Shown: positions 50,878 through 62,818 of the stretch, one piece after another
Layout: each line of letters begins with the position of its first letter
Numbering within the stretch: the stretch's first letter is position 1
From: Paramecium sonneborni
Taxonomy: Eukaryota > Ciliophora > Oligohymenophorea > Peniculida > Parameciidae
Assembly (NCBI GenBank): GCA_905182985.1
Contig: CAJJDN010000058.1
Span: 218,039 to 282,038, forward strand
DNA length: 64,000 bases
Direction: 5' to 3'
Position numbers and translations under genes: made by a program
Notes under the pieces: model-generated
The model's database searches: none
What the model was told of the DNA's origin: nothing
The model's input: the letters and a program-made list of their open reading frames with translations, nothing else

Positions 50878-51364
50878 TAAATATATATATATATTTATGA
50901 TCATTTATTAAACTTCTTTTTATACTTTCTCTTATGCATTTTCCATCCTCTCTTTTAATATATCTACTTTCTATTAAACAAGCCTAAACAATATAGCCTA
51001 ACAATTTTATCTGACAACATTATATTATATGCTCAAAAGTAAAATACTACTATAATACCCAAAAAAATAAAAATTCATACAAAAGATATTTATTCATGTA
51101 AAATACATTTTTAAGTAAAGCTACCTCTCTTCTATTTAATAATATAATTCAAGGTCTAGTTATTAAATACAAAATAATTAAATTAATTATTGAGTCATTA
51201 TTTATTAACTGTAATATTAACTTTAGTTTAAGTAATAATCACCAATGTCTTAATAATTCTCAAATAATTAATTTATTTTGCCCATTTACAATAATCTTTC
51301 TCATATATTGAACTTTGAATTGAAAGTCAACTAAATGATCTTAAATACCAAAATTATTTCTGTA
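50249..51364. repeat. First copy of 1,116-bp direct duplication ending at a single N
   Basis: Repeated at 51366-52481 with a constant offset of 1,117. Covers the 3' half of the ULP gene plus its downstream spacer. I saw two differences, A50578/G51695 and C50587/T51704, both synonymous (Glu GAA/GAG, His CAC/CAT). Confidence 0.9.
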
Positions 51365-51365
51365 N
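51365..51365. other. Single N at duplication junction
   Basis: The only isolated ambiguous base in the window, exactly between two tandem copies; probably a scaffold-join placeholder. Confidence 0.9.
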
Positions 51366-51994
51366 TTACAAGTTTGCGAATAATTGTGTAATAATAATAA
51401 CTTTTAATTGAGTAATGATGTAAATAAAAATGGGTATTTAATCTATTTTGATTCACTCCTAATATAGGATTAAAGAATTGGAATTCAAATTAAATTTTAT
51501 TTAATGCATGTCTATAATCATGAACATAAGAAATATAATGATGATCAAATCTATGAAATTGTAATGAGATCAAATGTACCTGTACATTAACCTATAGTTC
51601 CAAGATAGACAAATCTAGTAGACTGTGGATTGTATATGTTAGAATATGTGGAGAGGTTTTTAATGAATCCTTATTAAATTCTTAATTATTTGGAGTAGGA
51701 TCATTTGAAATGGTTTCCAAAAGTGATGATTTTTATTAAACGCATATTAATTAAAAAAATATTAAATGCCTTAAGTTCTGGATAAAAAGATTATGCACTA
51801 AGATACCAAGAAAACTGCAAGATGATTGATTAACAATTCAGTATTTATTTTATTTATTAATTATAGCTGATACAAATCAATATGATTACATTGATGAATA
51901 ACTCCTCGAATAATTATAAGTTCCACGTTTACAATTTCATCTAAGCGAAGATTATAATTACTATTATGATGTATCGCCTAGTATTGGTTTATGA
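51366..51994 (+). pseudogene. 5'-truncated second copy of the ULP protease gene
   Basis: In frame from its first base (Leu-Gln-Val-Cys of VVNPLQVC), contains the Asp and Cys motifs and the C-terminal intron (51841-51866) but lacks the catalytic His and everything before it. Could be a contig-end duplicate from a second allele or a real partial duplication. Confidence 0.8.
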
Positions 51995-52481
51995 TAAATA
52001 TATATATATATTTATGATCATTTATTAAACTTCTTTTTATACTTTCTCTTATGCATTTTCCATCCTCTCTTTTAATATATCTACTTTCTATTAAACAAGC
52101 CTAAACAATATAGCCTAACAATTTTATCTGACAACATTATATTATATGCTCAAAAGTAAAATACTACTATAATACCCAAAAAAATAAAAATTCATACAAA
52201 AGATATTTATTCATGTAAAATACATTTTTAAGTAAAGCTACCTCTCTTCTATTTAATAATATAATTCAAGGTCTAGTTATTAAATACAAAATAATTAAAT
52301 TAATTATTGAGTCATTATTTATTAACTGTAATATTAACTTTAGTTTAAGTAATAATCACCAATGTCTTAATAATTCTCAAATAATTAATTTATTTTGCCC
52401 ATTTACAATAATCTTTCTCATATATTGAACTTTGAATTGAAAGTCAACTAAATGATCTTAAATACCAAAATTATTTCTGTA
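51366..52481. repeat. Second copy of 1,116-bp direct duplication
   Basis: See 50249-51364. After 52481 the sequence continues into unique DNA. Confidence 0.9.
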
Positions 52482-54022
52482 AATTTTTGTAATTTGGTTT
52501 AACGGAGTAAATAATATGGAACCCTTTTTTCTGATATAATTGTTAGAATGATTGAAATGTTATAAGTATTAAACAATTGATTGATATTTTAAAGGTACTC
52601 AATTTTGGTTAAACTGATTGTTTGTTGATTATTTTTATTAATTTCTAGTTTTTTTAAAAGAATATATATCCTTTTTTTTTAATTAATATTGATTCCTTAG
52701 TTTTTTAATTTCTTTATTAGTAATCCAATAACAAGTAATAAATCAGCAAGAGCACAAATCTAATATATATTATATGAACTTGGCAATTTAATTCTATACT
52801 TTGAAATAGATAATCTTGAATCTCCTAATTTATCTCAATATTATGGATATCTTTAAATTTTCCCTATTCAAAATCTCTTATTTAAATTTTAAATCTAATA
52901 AAATTTTGCACTTTTCAACGATTCTTACAATTTAAGATTTGAGATAAATATATTGAAAATACTTCTATCTACTTTATTAACTTGGAATTGCTATTCAGAT
53001 GACTTAAGCTGGTTATTTTTGAATCAAACTTATTTCAAAAATTGAATTTGTCAATCTAACATAATCGCAATTCATTAATATCATTCTCTTACTCTTGTAT
53101 TTAATTTCCAAAAATCACTATTATTAGCGTCTTGTTAAGTAGATACATATAAAAATAAATAATCCTTTTATGTTATTTAGCTGAGAGAGGTCTACTTATA
53201 TATTGATTTAACCTACTTTAAATTAAAGAATAAATACTTATATCTTTTAGATATTATTTAAATAATTATCAAAAATATTCCATCTAAGAGGATAATCATT
53301 AATAATTAAATGAAACAATATTTAGAAGAATTAAAGAAAAAAAGAAATCATTGTTAAATAATCAATTTACTCATTCAATAATTACAATAACATTATTTAA
53401 CAATATATTACTTAATAGACTCAGAAATATTGACACTGATATACTTTTTTGTGAAATGACAGGAAAATGGTTAAGCCAGATTAGGATTTAATGAAAATGA
53501 TAAAAAATTAAATGATCAATTTCATATACAATTATTGCAATTTGGATTATAAAAAAAAAAGGATCGAAAAAAAGGTTCTCGTAATGTAAAAAATGTTACT
53601 TATTTATATAAATACCCCCAGTACTAAATAAGATTCATTTAGTTTATATAATAAAAGATTAAAAAAAAAGATAAATACTTTAAATTGTAAAAAATCTTAG
53701 ATGAAATATAAATCTAAATAATCTCTAGAAGAGAAAATGAAAATTGAAGAATACTTTTAAAATAAAAAAGTCTTAAGGAATCGAATATTATCGATCAATT
53801 CCCTCTTTATTAGACTGTTTCTGAAAATTTGATTTAGGAATCATTTCATCACTATTATACATTTTACAATTCATTAGTCTAAGAGTTTATGGATTTTATT
53901 GCAATTAAATAATGATCTTAAATTCTCAGTTTTTTAGTTTGTTCATATATTTATACATTTATCAATACTAAATTTCTATATAAATTTAACAATCATCTAA
54001 AATTTTTAAGACCATCCCCATT
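51995..54022. other. Gene-poor region with a probable relic
   Basis: The first ~490 nt belong to the duplication. The rest is A+T rich; the only protein-like sequence is the broken stretch 53310-53830. Confidence 0.5.
53310..53830 (+). pseudogene. Broken coding region, possible gene relic
   Basis: Three overlapping frames each look coding for part of the span: from ATG 53310 (MKQYLEELKKKRNH), a middle block LGFNENDKKLNDQFHIQLLQFGL, and a later block KYKSKQSLEEKMKIEEYFQN to a TGA near 53830. No set of GT...AG introns joins them. Unknown family. Confidence 0.35.
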
Positions 54023-54409
54023 ATGCTAAACAATCAAACTACTTAAGAATAAATCATTTGCATAGATAATCAAATAGAAAATACTCATTAATAAACTATT
54101 ATATACAGATAATCAGATACAATCACTGAATGGGAAGAATAGAAAATAGAATCCATTCTAAAGAGCAATCATCCTTCTAATACAACAGACAATTAATCTT
54201 AAGATCGTAAGAGATTTTATTCCAACAATGACATTAGAAAAGTATCCTTTGATGAAAGTCTCAATACTGTACATACATATTGTAAAGATAATAAAAAAGA
54301 AATTAAAAACTTTGAAACTAGTTTTAAATAAAAGAAAAAGACAGAGAAACCTGATATTCCAAAATCTAAGAGATTTGGTAACCATAAAAAGAGAAAAAAC
54401 TCTTTTTGA
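54023..54409 (+). CDS. Small disordered protein with PP1-docking-like motif
   Basis: 128 aa, no intron. Gln/Asn/Ser-rich N-terminus; central RKVSFDESLNTVHTYCKDNK contains K-V-S-F, a good match to the RVxF motif by which regulators bind protein phosphatase 1, followed by an acidic and aromatic context. Basic C-terminus (PKSKRFGNHKKRKNSF). PP1 regulation is a hypothesis from this short motif only. Ends 17 nt before the convergent STI1-domain gene. Confidence 0.68.
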
Positions 54410-54426
54410 TAAATAATTAGATATTA

Positions 54427-55262
54427 TCACATTCGTTATACATTCAAAACACCTTTTTGGATAAGAATTTGTAATTTCTACATTAATTGTGGATCCTTAT
54501 AAGCAAATTCTTAAAAATCAACTTTTCCTGTTCTTTATAAAAATTCAATAAATGCTTGAACTCTTGGATCCAGTAAAACAGCTTTTACTTCCTTATCATT
54601 TTCTATGATATCTTGAATTTTCTCTTCTTATGATTATGGTTGTTTCTTTTAAGGAGGTTAATTTACAGGAATAACTTTAGATTATTATTATTATTATTAT
54701 TATGACTAATCTTTTTTTTAAGGATTTAATTATTAAAAGTGTTCACCCATTGTTTTCATATATTCTGACATCAATTCTACAAATTCAGGGTTATTTTTAT
54801 ATCTCTACATTATACCTGTTGGATTGCTTTACATTTATTAGACTGCAGATAAATATTCTGGATTAGTGAATAATTTTTATAATTTTGGATTGTTTGTAAT
54901 CTATCATAATTTTAAATATCATTTACTTTTTATAATAAATCTTAATTTAGCCATTCTTCTTTATTTTATGTCAAGAATTATCCAAATTAAGATTGATTGT
55001 TTTATTTCATATTTGCTTAAACTTCATCAATTTCTAAAGGATTTTTTTTTTCTTTAGGTTTAATAATATCTTGATCATTATTTTGATCATTCAAAAACCC
55101 TTTCTTTAAACCTGTAAAAACATTATCTTATTATTTAGTCTGTTAAATTTAGACAGGTTTTTGTTCAATAGGTTTTGTATAATCTCCAATGTCAATTGAA
55201 GCTTCTTTTTTCTTCGATAGTTATTCACTAAAATCTTCCAAATCAGGAATATCATCATCCAT
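54427..55262 (-). CDS. STI1/DP-domain co-chaperone-like protein
   Basis: 269 aa. Acidic start MDDDIPDLEDFSEQL. Two STI1 (DP) domains: KITNNPKLQKLFTNPEYLSA followed by QMQSNPTGIMQRYKNNPEF, and VKAVLLDPRVQAFIEFLQ...KDPQLMQKLQILIQKGVL, the latter close to the C-terminal DP2 of Sti1/Hop. No TPR repeats, so not a full Hop; a poly-Gln linker separates the two. One 26-nt intron (54901-54926) whose removal creates the first DP domain. Likely client or Hsp70/90 co-chaperone. Confidence 0.8.
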
Positions 55263-55319
55263 TATAATATATAAAATATAATAAATAAGAATAATTATAA
55301 CGATTTAAAATTCAAAAAA

Positions 55320-57153
55320 ATGAGTAGAAATAATTAAGGATCATCAATATCAACTCTTGTTCCTATACTTTAAAGATAATGTCCAACAGGTAGAGTAACA
55401 TTAAATGATATGTATATTGGGGATATGGGAGCAAAATTAGTAGCAGATACAATAAAAAATTATCCAAATATTGGAATTTTGGATCTGAAAGGAAATAATA
55501 TTGGTCCAAATGGATTTACAGAAATATTCTAAGCATTGAAAACTAATATTGTAAATCATATATATTTAATAAGAGTCTTTAAGAACTCTAACTTTATAAT
55601 GGAATTAACTTTGTGCAAACAATAATTTAAAGGCACTTGAATTACTATATTAAGTAATGTCAATAAATAAATCAATTACTCATATAGATATATAAAATAA
55701 TAGATTAAATACAACATGTGCAGGATTGATAGCAAATATAATTAGAAATAATCCTTAATTAAGAACTTTAGATTTAAGATGGAATGAATTAGGTAATTAA
55801 GGTGTAAGACTTTTAATACCAGCAGCTGCTGCTAATGGTTATATTCTATCAATAGAAATATAAGGTAATGGTGCTACTGAAGATTCCATAAGAGAATTAA
55901 ATTCAATACTAAAATAAAATAAGGATAATGTTAATCTAGCTGGTATGTAAGATCCAGGTAGAAATTAAGGAAGATATTAACCTGGATAAAGATAACCTCT
56001 TAAAGAAATGGCATAACATTTAGAAGAAGAAAGAAGAGCTGTTGCTAAACATTTAGAAAAATTAATTGAAAGAGAAAGAGCTTTAGGTTTATAATTAAAG
56101 GAAGAATATGAAGAAAAAACATTATAATGGAGATAAAAATTATTAGGAAATTAAGCAAAATAAGATTAGTTAGAAAGAAATGCAGGAGAACTTTAAAATC
56201 ATAAAAATATATTGAAAAATGAAATATAAAAATGGGATAATAATATTAAATAATTATAATAGTAAAGATCATTTACTACTAAATCTTTAGAAGAAAGATA
56301 TTAAGAAACTGAAAAAAATATTAGAGATCTTGAAAAAAAGTAATAAGATGAATTAGCTGAATAATAAAGAGGACATTTCTTTAATTTAAGGGAAATTGAT
56401 AATGAATGGGGTAAAAAATGTGATTAAATGATGGATGAAAATAGATAATTAGATGATCATATTTAAATTTAATCATAATAATGTAATAAAATTAAAGATG
56501 ATATTGCTAAATTCAATTCAACAACTTAAATTTAAACAATGGAAGTTATTGAAAAAGTAAAAAAATTAGTTTTAGAAGAATTCAAAGAAAAATTGAATTA
56601 AATGGAAAAACAAGTAGAAAAAATAGATTAAGATAGACTTAAAATAGTTAGAGATAGTTAATAATCTATATTAGAAGCATAAAAAGATCTTAAATAAATT
56701 ACAGAATAATATTCTGATATGTTAAAAGATAAAGTGAGGTTGGAATTAGAGAATAGAAATCTATCTGTTGATAATTATTAATTAGAATAATTTTCATCCA
56801 CTGTTACTTAAGATCTAACATATAGAAAAGATCTAGAAAAAAAAGTACTTGATTAATTAACAAAAATTAAAGAAAAAGAATTTAAAATAAATAATTATGA
56901 ATTTGAATAAATGAATAAAATTAATAATAACTTTAAAAATGATACTATCTATCATACTAAATTTAAAGAAGTAAGCATTATAATATAATTTTAGGATAGT
57001 CGACATAGAGAAGAGGCTTTAGATAAAACATTAAGAGAAAGTGACATCGAAAATCATAAGTTAGCTAAAGACATTAATAAATTAACTGATTTACTATCAG
57101 CCAAAACAATTAAAGCAGTTTTATCAACATTCTAAGAACACAAAGTTTTTTGA
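55320..57153 (+). CDS. LRR plus coiled-coil protein (LRRC45-like)
   Basis: 594 aa. N-terminal RNH1-type leucine-rich repeats to about residue 195 (GAKLVADTIKNYPNIGILDLKGNNIGPNGF; SLRTLTLQWNQL; PQLRTLDLRWNELGNQGVRLL), then about 380 residues of coiled coil. This arrangement is that of LRRC45, a centriole-linker protein in animals. Introns: 55551-55575 (25 nt, with unusual 3' end GAG) and 56971-56994 (24 nt, no in-frame TGA). Divergent from the STI1 gene with 57 nt between starts. Confidence 0.82.
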
Positions 57154-57234
57154 AATTAATATTTACTATTCTAATTTATTTATTAATTATTTAAATATCA
57201 TTTTTATAATTAAAAATCATATTTTAATATAAAA

Positions 57235-59032
57235 TCATTCTTTCATCTATTATTGTGTTTATTCAATTTATTCTTATGTTCTTTAAAATTATGCTTCTTT
57301 TTCAAAAGCTTAATCTATTTTTTATTATTTTTCAAATCCTTCTATTGCATTCTAAAATAATATTAAATATGATACAATAAATCATATGTTATTTCTTTAT
57401 TCAATTCAAAAAAGTCCAAAAACTTATACATAATATCTTTCAAATCTCCAATTTTAAAATTGAATAATAACATATTTTATGCCATCTGAGTTAAAATAGT
57501 TAAAATCATATTTTTTTCTACTGAAATTTATTCCAATTGACTTGATATCTGTTATTAATTCTTTGATTTTTTCATAGATCTATTGAATAATACTAGTTTC
57601 CCATAAATCTCGATTTTCCCAAACCTAATGTTTAGCAAATTCATTTGATATAAAATAACACAATATTTTATTTTTGTCATTTTTTTCTTAATAAAAAAGT
57701 TCCAGCATCAAATGATTCTAAACACTAAATAATTTAAAATCAGTACAATTTCTAATAATCAATTGAATAATTTAAGAACATTTTAAAAAGCAATTGGTTT
57801 AAATTTAAATTATGTATTAAATCTTTTGTTTTAAATAGCAACAATTATTAACATTCTTAATTAATAATTATCTTTTGTTTTTTTTTTAACTTCTTAAAAC
57901 ATCTATTATTATATATCTTCTTCTTTCCAACAATCATATACTAATTTAGCTGCATAATATGTTTCCTATTGTTTTTGATCTTCAGGCTTTAAATCAAACC
58001 CTGCTTCAACATTTGTAATTATATTCATCACTTTTTCATCATTATTCAAAGTTAATAATTCATCAAACTCTTTTTAAAAGAATTTTTGTAAACTATTGCT
58101 AATAAAAGAAGTAAGATGGATAACATCTGATTTTTCAAATAGATTAGGACCTTCTTATTTAATATTAGCAATAAATTTAGCAACTTCATCTTTTGTTATG
58201 ATATCATTAATTACTTCTGTAATTTTCTCTAAATCATACTAAACATTTTTTGAATGCGATACTTCAAAAATCTACAATTAAATTATTAATTTACAATTTA
58301 TTTTATTAGACTATCCTAAAACATTCCGATTCTTTTTTCTTCCTATTCTTGCATAGTATTTAATATTTCTTGCATTTTAGTTTTAGAAATTTCACAATTT
58401 TAATTATAATCATTTACAGATTATTAATATTTTTATTCAAGATCAAAGTATTCTTATTGTATTTAATTCACTTTATAATATTAATTGATTCTTTTTTTTT
58501 ATGAATATTCAGATAATAAATTATAAACAACTAAAATTGTTGCATACTATTCATATTCTCTTTTTTTTTATTTATATTCTTAAAAATTCTATAAAAATAG
58601 ATTAAATGAATACTTTCTTAAATTCTTGATTTAATACTAAATTCTCTTTTTCCATTTTCTTAGCTTCTTCAATTAATTTTTTTGAAGTTGTATTTTATTG
58701 TTAAATCACTTATTAAGTTAAATAATTAGATCCTCTCTTATTTGAGAGCATAAACTCTAAGCTTAATATTATCTACTAATTGTGAGACTTTTTAAACAAA
58801 ATATAGGGACCTTATACATTCTATTAATCATTTAATAAAATTACTATGATTTTTCATCTAATTTAGCTATATTAGCCACTAATTTATCTAGAGATTTTGC
58901 ATATTTTTCTTCTAAATTTGCTCTTTCTTCATACAAATCTACAACTTCTTCAATAATTTTTGGACCTGCTTATAATTAGTTTGCCACCTATGAAAAATAT
59001 GAAAATAATGATTCTGCATAATTTTGTTGCAT
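57235..59032 (-). CDS. F-BAR/FCH-domain protein with frame disruptions near its 3' end
   Basis: About 568 codons by length. N-terminus MQQNYAESLFSYFSQVANQL, GPKIIEEVVDLYEERANLEEKYAKSLDKL is a classic FCH start; coiled-coil F-BAR continues to about residue 250, followed by a helical C-terminal region. Introns: 58788-58810 (GTC...AAG), 58589-58613, 58272-58294, 57823-57842 (20 nt, GTT...AAG). Between about 57330 and 57545 the best protein (NMILTILTQMAQNMLLF...FLDFFELNKEITYDLL) is in a different frame from its flanks (KELITDIKS before, NAIEGFEKQQKIDQAFEKE after); the net shift is zero. Membrane-curving role from the family. Confidence 0.78.
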
Positions 59033-59202
59033 TTTATTAATTAATTATAAATTATAACAAGGTGTCATTCTTTAAGATAATGATATAATTTCCAAATTCA
59101 TTTTATTAATTTTATTTAGTATAAATGACAACATTCATAAGAATAATGATGTTTGTTAAATTATATATTAATTATTTTTATTTTTTTTGGAATTAAATAA
59201 AA

Positions 59203-60569
59203 ATGGAGGAAAAAATTTAGGAATTAAAGATATAAGTAGATTAATTAACTGAAGAAGCAGAACATGATTTTCAAAAAGGAGAACATTATAAACCTTAAGT
59301 TACATAAATAATAAAATAAATTGATTCTTTAATAGAAAATGAAGATTTAGAGAGTAATTTGAAATTGTAATATATTTAGTTTCAAAGAAGCATAAAATAG
59401 AGCTTTATTTTTTGAAAGGAAAGGCATCTGATATTTTACCAGAGTATTCTAAATTTGCAGAGGAAGCCTTAACAAAAGCAGTAAATATTGATTCAAAATA
59501 ATTTATAGATGAAATTAAATCCTTTTCATATAGATAGTTTAAATACTTTAGGACATATATTGTGGAAAAAAAAAGATTATGTTGCTGCAAAATAATGTTT
59601 TGAAACTGCAATTGAAAAAGATGCAAATAATATAAAGTCATTACAATACTTATCAATAGTATTGAGATAAGTTGGAGATTAGAAAGATAAGAGTTCAAAT
59701 GTGACGAAATCATTAGAAGTAGCAAAGAAAGCTTTAACTTTTGATTTAAAGAATGCTTAATCATGGTATTTAGTTGGAAATGCATATCTTTCTGATTATT
59801 TTATGAATCCAAAGAAAAATAATAATGAATTAAATTTAGCATTATCTGCATATAATTAATCAGAAAAGAATTAAAGTAGAGAGAATCCTGATTTATATTT
59901 TAATAGAGGAAATGTATAATTATAGTTTTATTAATTTTAATAGATTCATTGTTATTTTGAAGATTATTAATTAGCATTTAATGATTATTCGAAAGCTAAT
60001 AAGATTGATTAATCGTTAACGAATGATACATTAAAATAAGTTTAATAAAAAGTACTGAGAGTATATGATTTGGTTACAAATAAATGTAGAATAACATAAA
60101 AAAAGTTATAAAATATTGTTAAATAAATACCTATAGGTTTAAGAGAATAACCAAAAGGATTTGATAAACCACTTTAAATGTGTACTATAGTAGATCTTAA
60201 AGAAGGAATAAATAAAGGATTAATATTAGTAAGCAAAAGTTTGGTAAGTTATACAGAGTAAAATACAGTACCTGCTGGTTTTGTGATAGTTGATAGTAAA
60301 TTAAATTTTGTTAGTTTATCTATTTATAATACTTCATAAGAAATTTATGAGAAAATTAGAGAATTAACAGATGTATTTATTATTGAGCCAGAAGTTAAAC
60401 AAATTATATGTGAAATAGATGGAAAAGTAATATAATATAAATATTATAATAGCAAATATCTTACATGTGTATATAGGTTAAGGATGCAAATAAGATTTAT
60501 GTGGAGAATGAAAAAATAGTGAATTAATTGGCACATTCAATGGTGGTTAATTAAACATTTGAAAAATGA
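59203..60569 (+). CDS. TTC5: TTC5 (TPR repeat protein with OB-fold C-terminus)
   Basis: 418 aa. TPR core: IELYFLKGKASDILPEYSKFAEEALTKAMKLNPFHIDSL, NTLGHILWKKKDYVAAKQCFETAIEKD, SLQYLSIVLRQ, KNAQSWYLVGNAYLS, NPDLYFNRGNIHCYFEDYQLAFNDYSKANKID. C-terminal OB-fold part IVDLKEGINKGLILVSKSLVSYTEQ...ICEIDGKQISYMCIQVKDANKIYVENEKI matches TTC5. Animal TTC5 recognises nascent tubulin for autoregulated mRNA decay and binds p300. Four introns: 59354-59379, 59481-59508, 59914-59943 (30 nt, retention would not create a stop), 60427-60452. Confidence 0.88.
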
Positions 60570-60681
60570 GATTTTGATCTATAATATTTTTGATTGAAGT
60601 ATCATTATAGATATATTTATTTAAATAGCAATATCTATAAATTAATAATGAATTTAATTAATTAAATTACTATAATATTAA

Positions 60682-61701
60682 ATGTAACAGGGTGAAGCGA
60701 ATATAGCAGAGAAGAGATAAATGAGAAGAGCAAGAACTAATTTTGAAGATGAAACGTAATAATGAAGTTTATTAATATAAGAGAAGAAGCAATGAATGAA
60801 AAAATGACCTGTTATGAAAGTGTTTTAAATTGTTTTGGATCATTTTTTGGAACTTTAAGAGCATGGTTACCATGTTGTTGTTTTTGTTGTCCATATCCTT
60901 ATTATGAAATAACATAAGGATAAAAAGGATTATTATAAAAATTTGGAAAATATTAAAGAACTTTAGAGCCTGGGCTTCATGAATTCAATCCGTAATTTAA
61001 TTAATATTATAATATAATTAGTTTCACTGATAGAGTTATTCCTGTTAGTACAAAGACATTGTAAGATCATTCAAATTATTAGATAGTATTATTGATTTAG
61101 AGAGATAATTGATCTTGACTAAAGATAATATCACTGTTAATATTGATACTATTGTATATTATAGAGTAGTGGATGTATGCAGATCAGCTTATAGAGTTAA
61201 AAAAATAGTTGAAGCTGTTAAAGAAATAACATATGCTGTAATAATATAATTTATTAATTTTAAGACTCTTAGAACTGTTGCAGGTGAACATACATTATAA
61301 GATATCATTGAAAATAGATAGAAGATTGCAGATGAAATCGAAGGATTTGTATTTGATGTTGTCTCAGAATGGGGTATCATATTATTATTAAATATTTATA
61401 GGAATATTTTTAGAACATGTTTTCATTAAAGATATGTAAATGGGAGAAGATTTATAAGCATCACTTTCTAATGCTCCTAAAGCTTAAAGATTAGCTTAAT
61501 CCAAAATTATATCAGCTAAAGTAATATTTATTTATACATTAGAGTGATGTAGAAGCTGCTAAACTTATGAGAGAAGCTGCTGATATGTTAGATTCTAAAG
61601 CAGCTATGTAAATTAGATATTTTGAAACTATTTAACTTATTGCAAAAAACAGAAATCCAAAAATTCTATTTCTATCTATGGATTAAAATTAAAAAAAATG
61701 A
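60682..61701 (+). CDS. SPFH/stomatin-like membrane protein
   Basis: 286 aa. N-terminal region ends in a Cys cluster LPCCCFCCPYPYYEI, probable palmitoylation site in place of the hairpin anchor. SPFH domain: GLLQKFGKYQRTLEPGLHEFNP, LILTKDNITVNIDTIVYYRV, TLRTVAGEHTLQDIIENR, FVFDVVSEWGIFLEHVFIKDM; then SDVEAAKLMREAADMLDSKAAMQIRYFETIQLI. Six introns (60756-60781, 60992-61021, 61061-61086, 61238-61264, 61374-61401, 61521-61542), the most in this window; two are multiples of 3 lacking a stop. Membrane microdomain scaffold. Confidence 0.92.
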
Positions 61702-61857
61702 TTATAGATTATTATTATGATTCATTAATCAAAAATTATCTATTATTTTATAATCAATCTATCTTTCAATATCATTCATTTCTAATATAAATATATCTAA
61801 TAATTTTAAATAAGAACCGACTCTTATTTTTATTATTTAATAAATATCAAATTAAAA

Positions 61858-62668
61858 ATGAATACCCCAGGAAATTTAGAAATTTTAAATCACTAATTGA
61901 ATATCTAAAATAACAAATTATCTCTCTAAATTGAAGTCTTATCATAACAAGTCTAAATACTTCTAAATTAAATTGAATAATTATAAGAAAAGGCTATGCT
62001 TTACTAAAATTTAAAAGATGAAAATATCACTCTTAAAAAAGACATTATGAATTTATAAGAGCAAATTTAAGCATAAGAATCAGAATCATATTTTGTTCAA
62101 GAAAATAAATTCAATTAATAACTTGATGAAATGTAAAAAAGACACAAAAAACAAATATAAGACTTAAAAAGTTTATATGAGGATAAAATTATATTGTTAT
62201 AGAATGAAAAGTCCTCTATCTAAGATTAGGCTATGTAAATGGGATTATCAAATTTAACTTCAAAATCATTGGAATAGTAAGCTGCCAAAATAATACAAAT
62301 AAGTCATAAATTAGAGTAATTATTTTTTATTTAAATCAGAAAAACATTGTCAGATCTTCCATCTTAAAGTCCAAGTCATGGACATATAGGATTATCTAAA
62401 GAAATGTATGATTAAATGATTGAATAATTAAAAAGTAAATCAACAAAGAACATAATCTTAGACAAATTACCAGATTAATAAAATTTGTAAAATCCTATAT
62501 AAATAATGTAGCTCTTAAAGATACAAGCAAGCATCCATAGCAAATATCAAAAAAGATCCCAATTTTAGTGTTAAAAGAATTTTACATTACAATAAACCTT
62601 AAGAATCACCTATAACTTAAAATTCTGGAAATGCTCTCACAATTAGCACATTAACCAAGAGGTCTTGA
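61858..62668 (+). CDS. Coiled-coil protein, unrecognised
   Basis: 261 aa after removal of one 25-nt intron (62487-62511). Residues 1-160 are Gln/Lys/Glu-rich coiled coil (KQIQDLKSLYEDKIILLQNE), then a Ser/Pro-rich tail (LSDLPSQSPSHGHIGLSKEM; PNFSVKRILHYNKPQESPIT). Converges with the next gene, 150 nt between stops. Confidence 0.7.
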
Positions 62669-62818
62669 TCATTATTTACTTTTAAAATTACATTTCATAA
62701 TTTTTAAATATCAATCTTTTCAAATTATCATAATTAAGTATCTAAAATAATTATTAAATAAAAAGATTTAATTTATGCACAACGATCATTATTATTATAT
62801 ATTTTAACTAAATAATTA

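Noticed and set aside
61189..61380. Minus-strand open frame across the SPFH gene
   Set aside because: Antisense shadow of a conserved SPFH domain with several introns.
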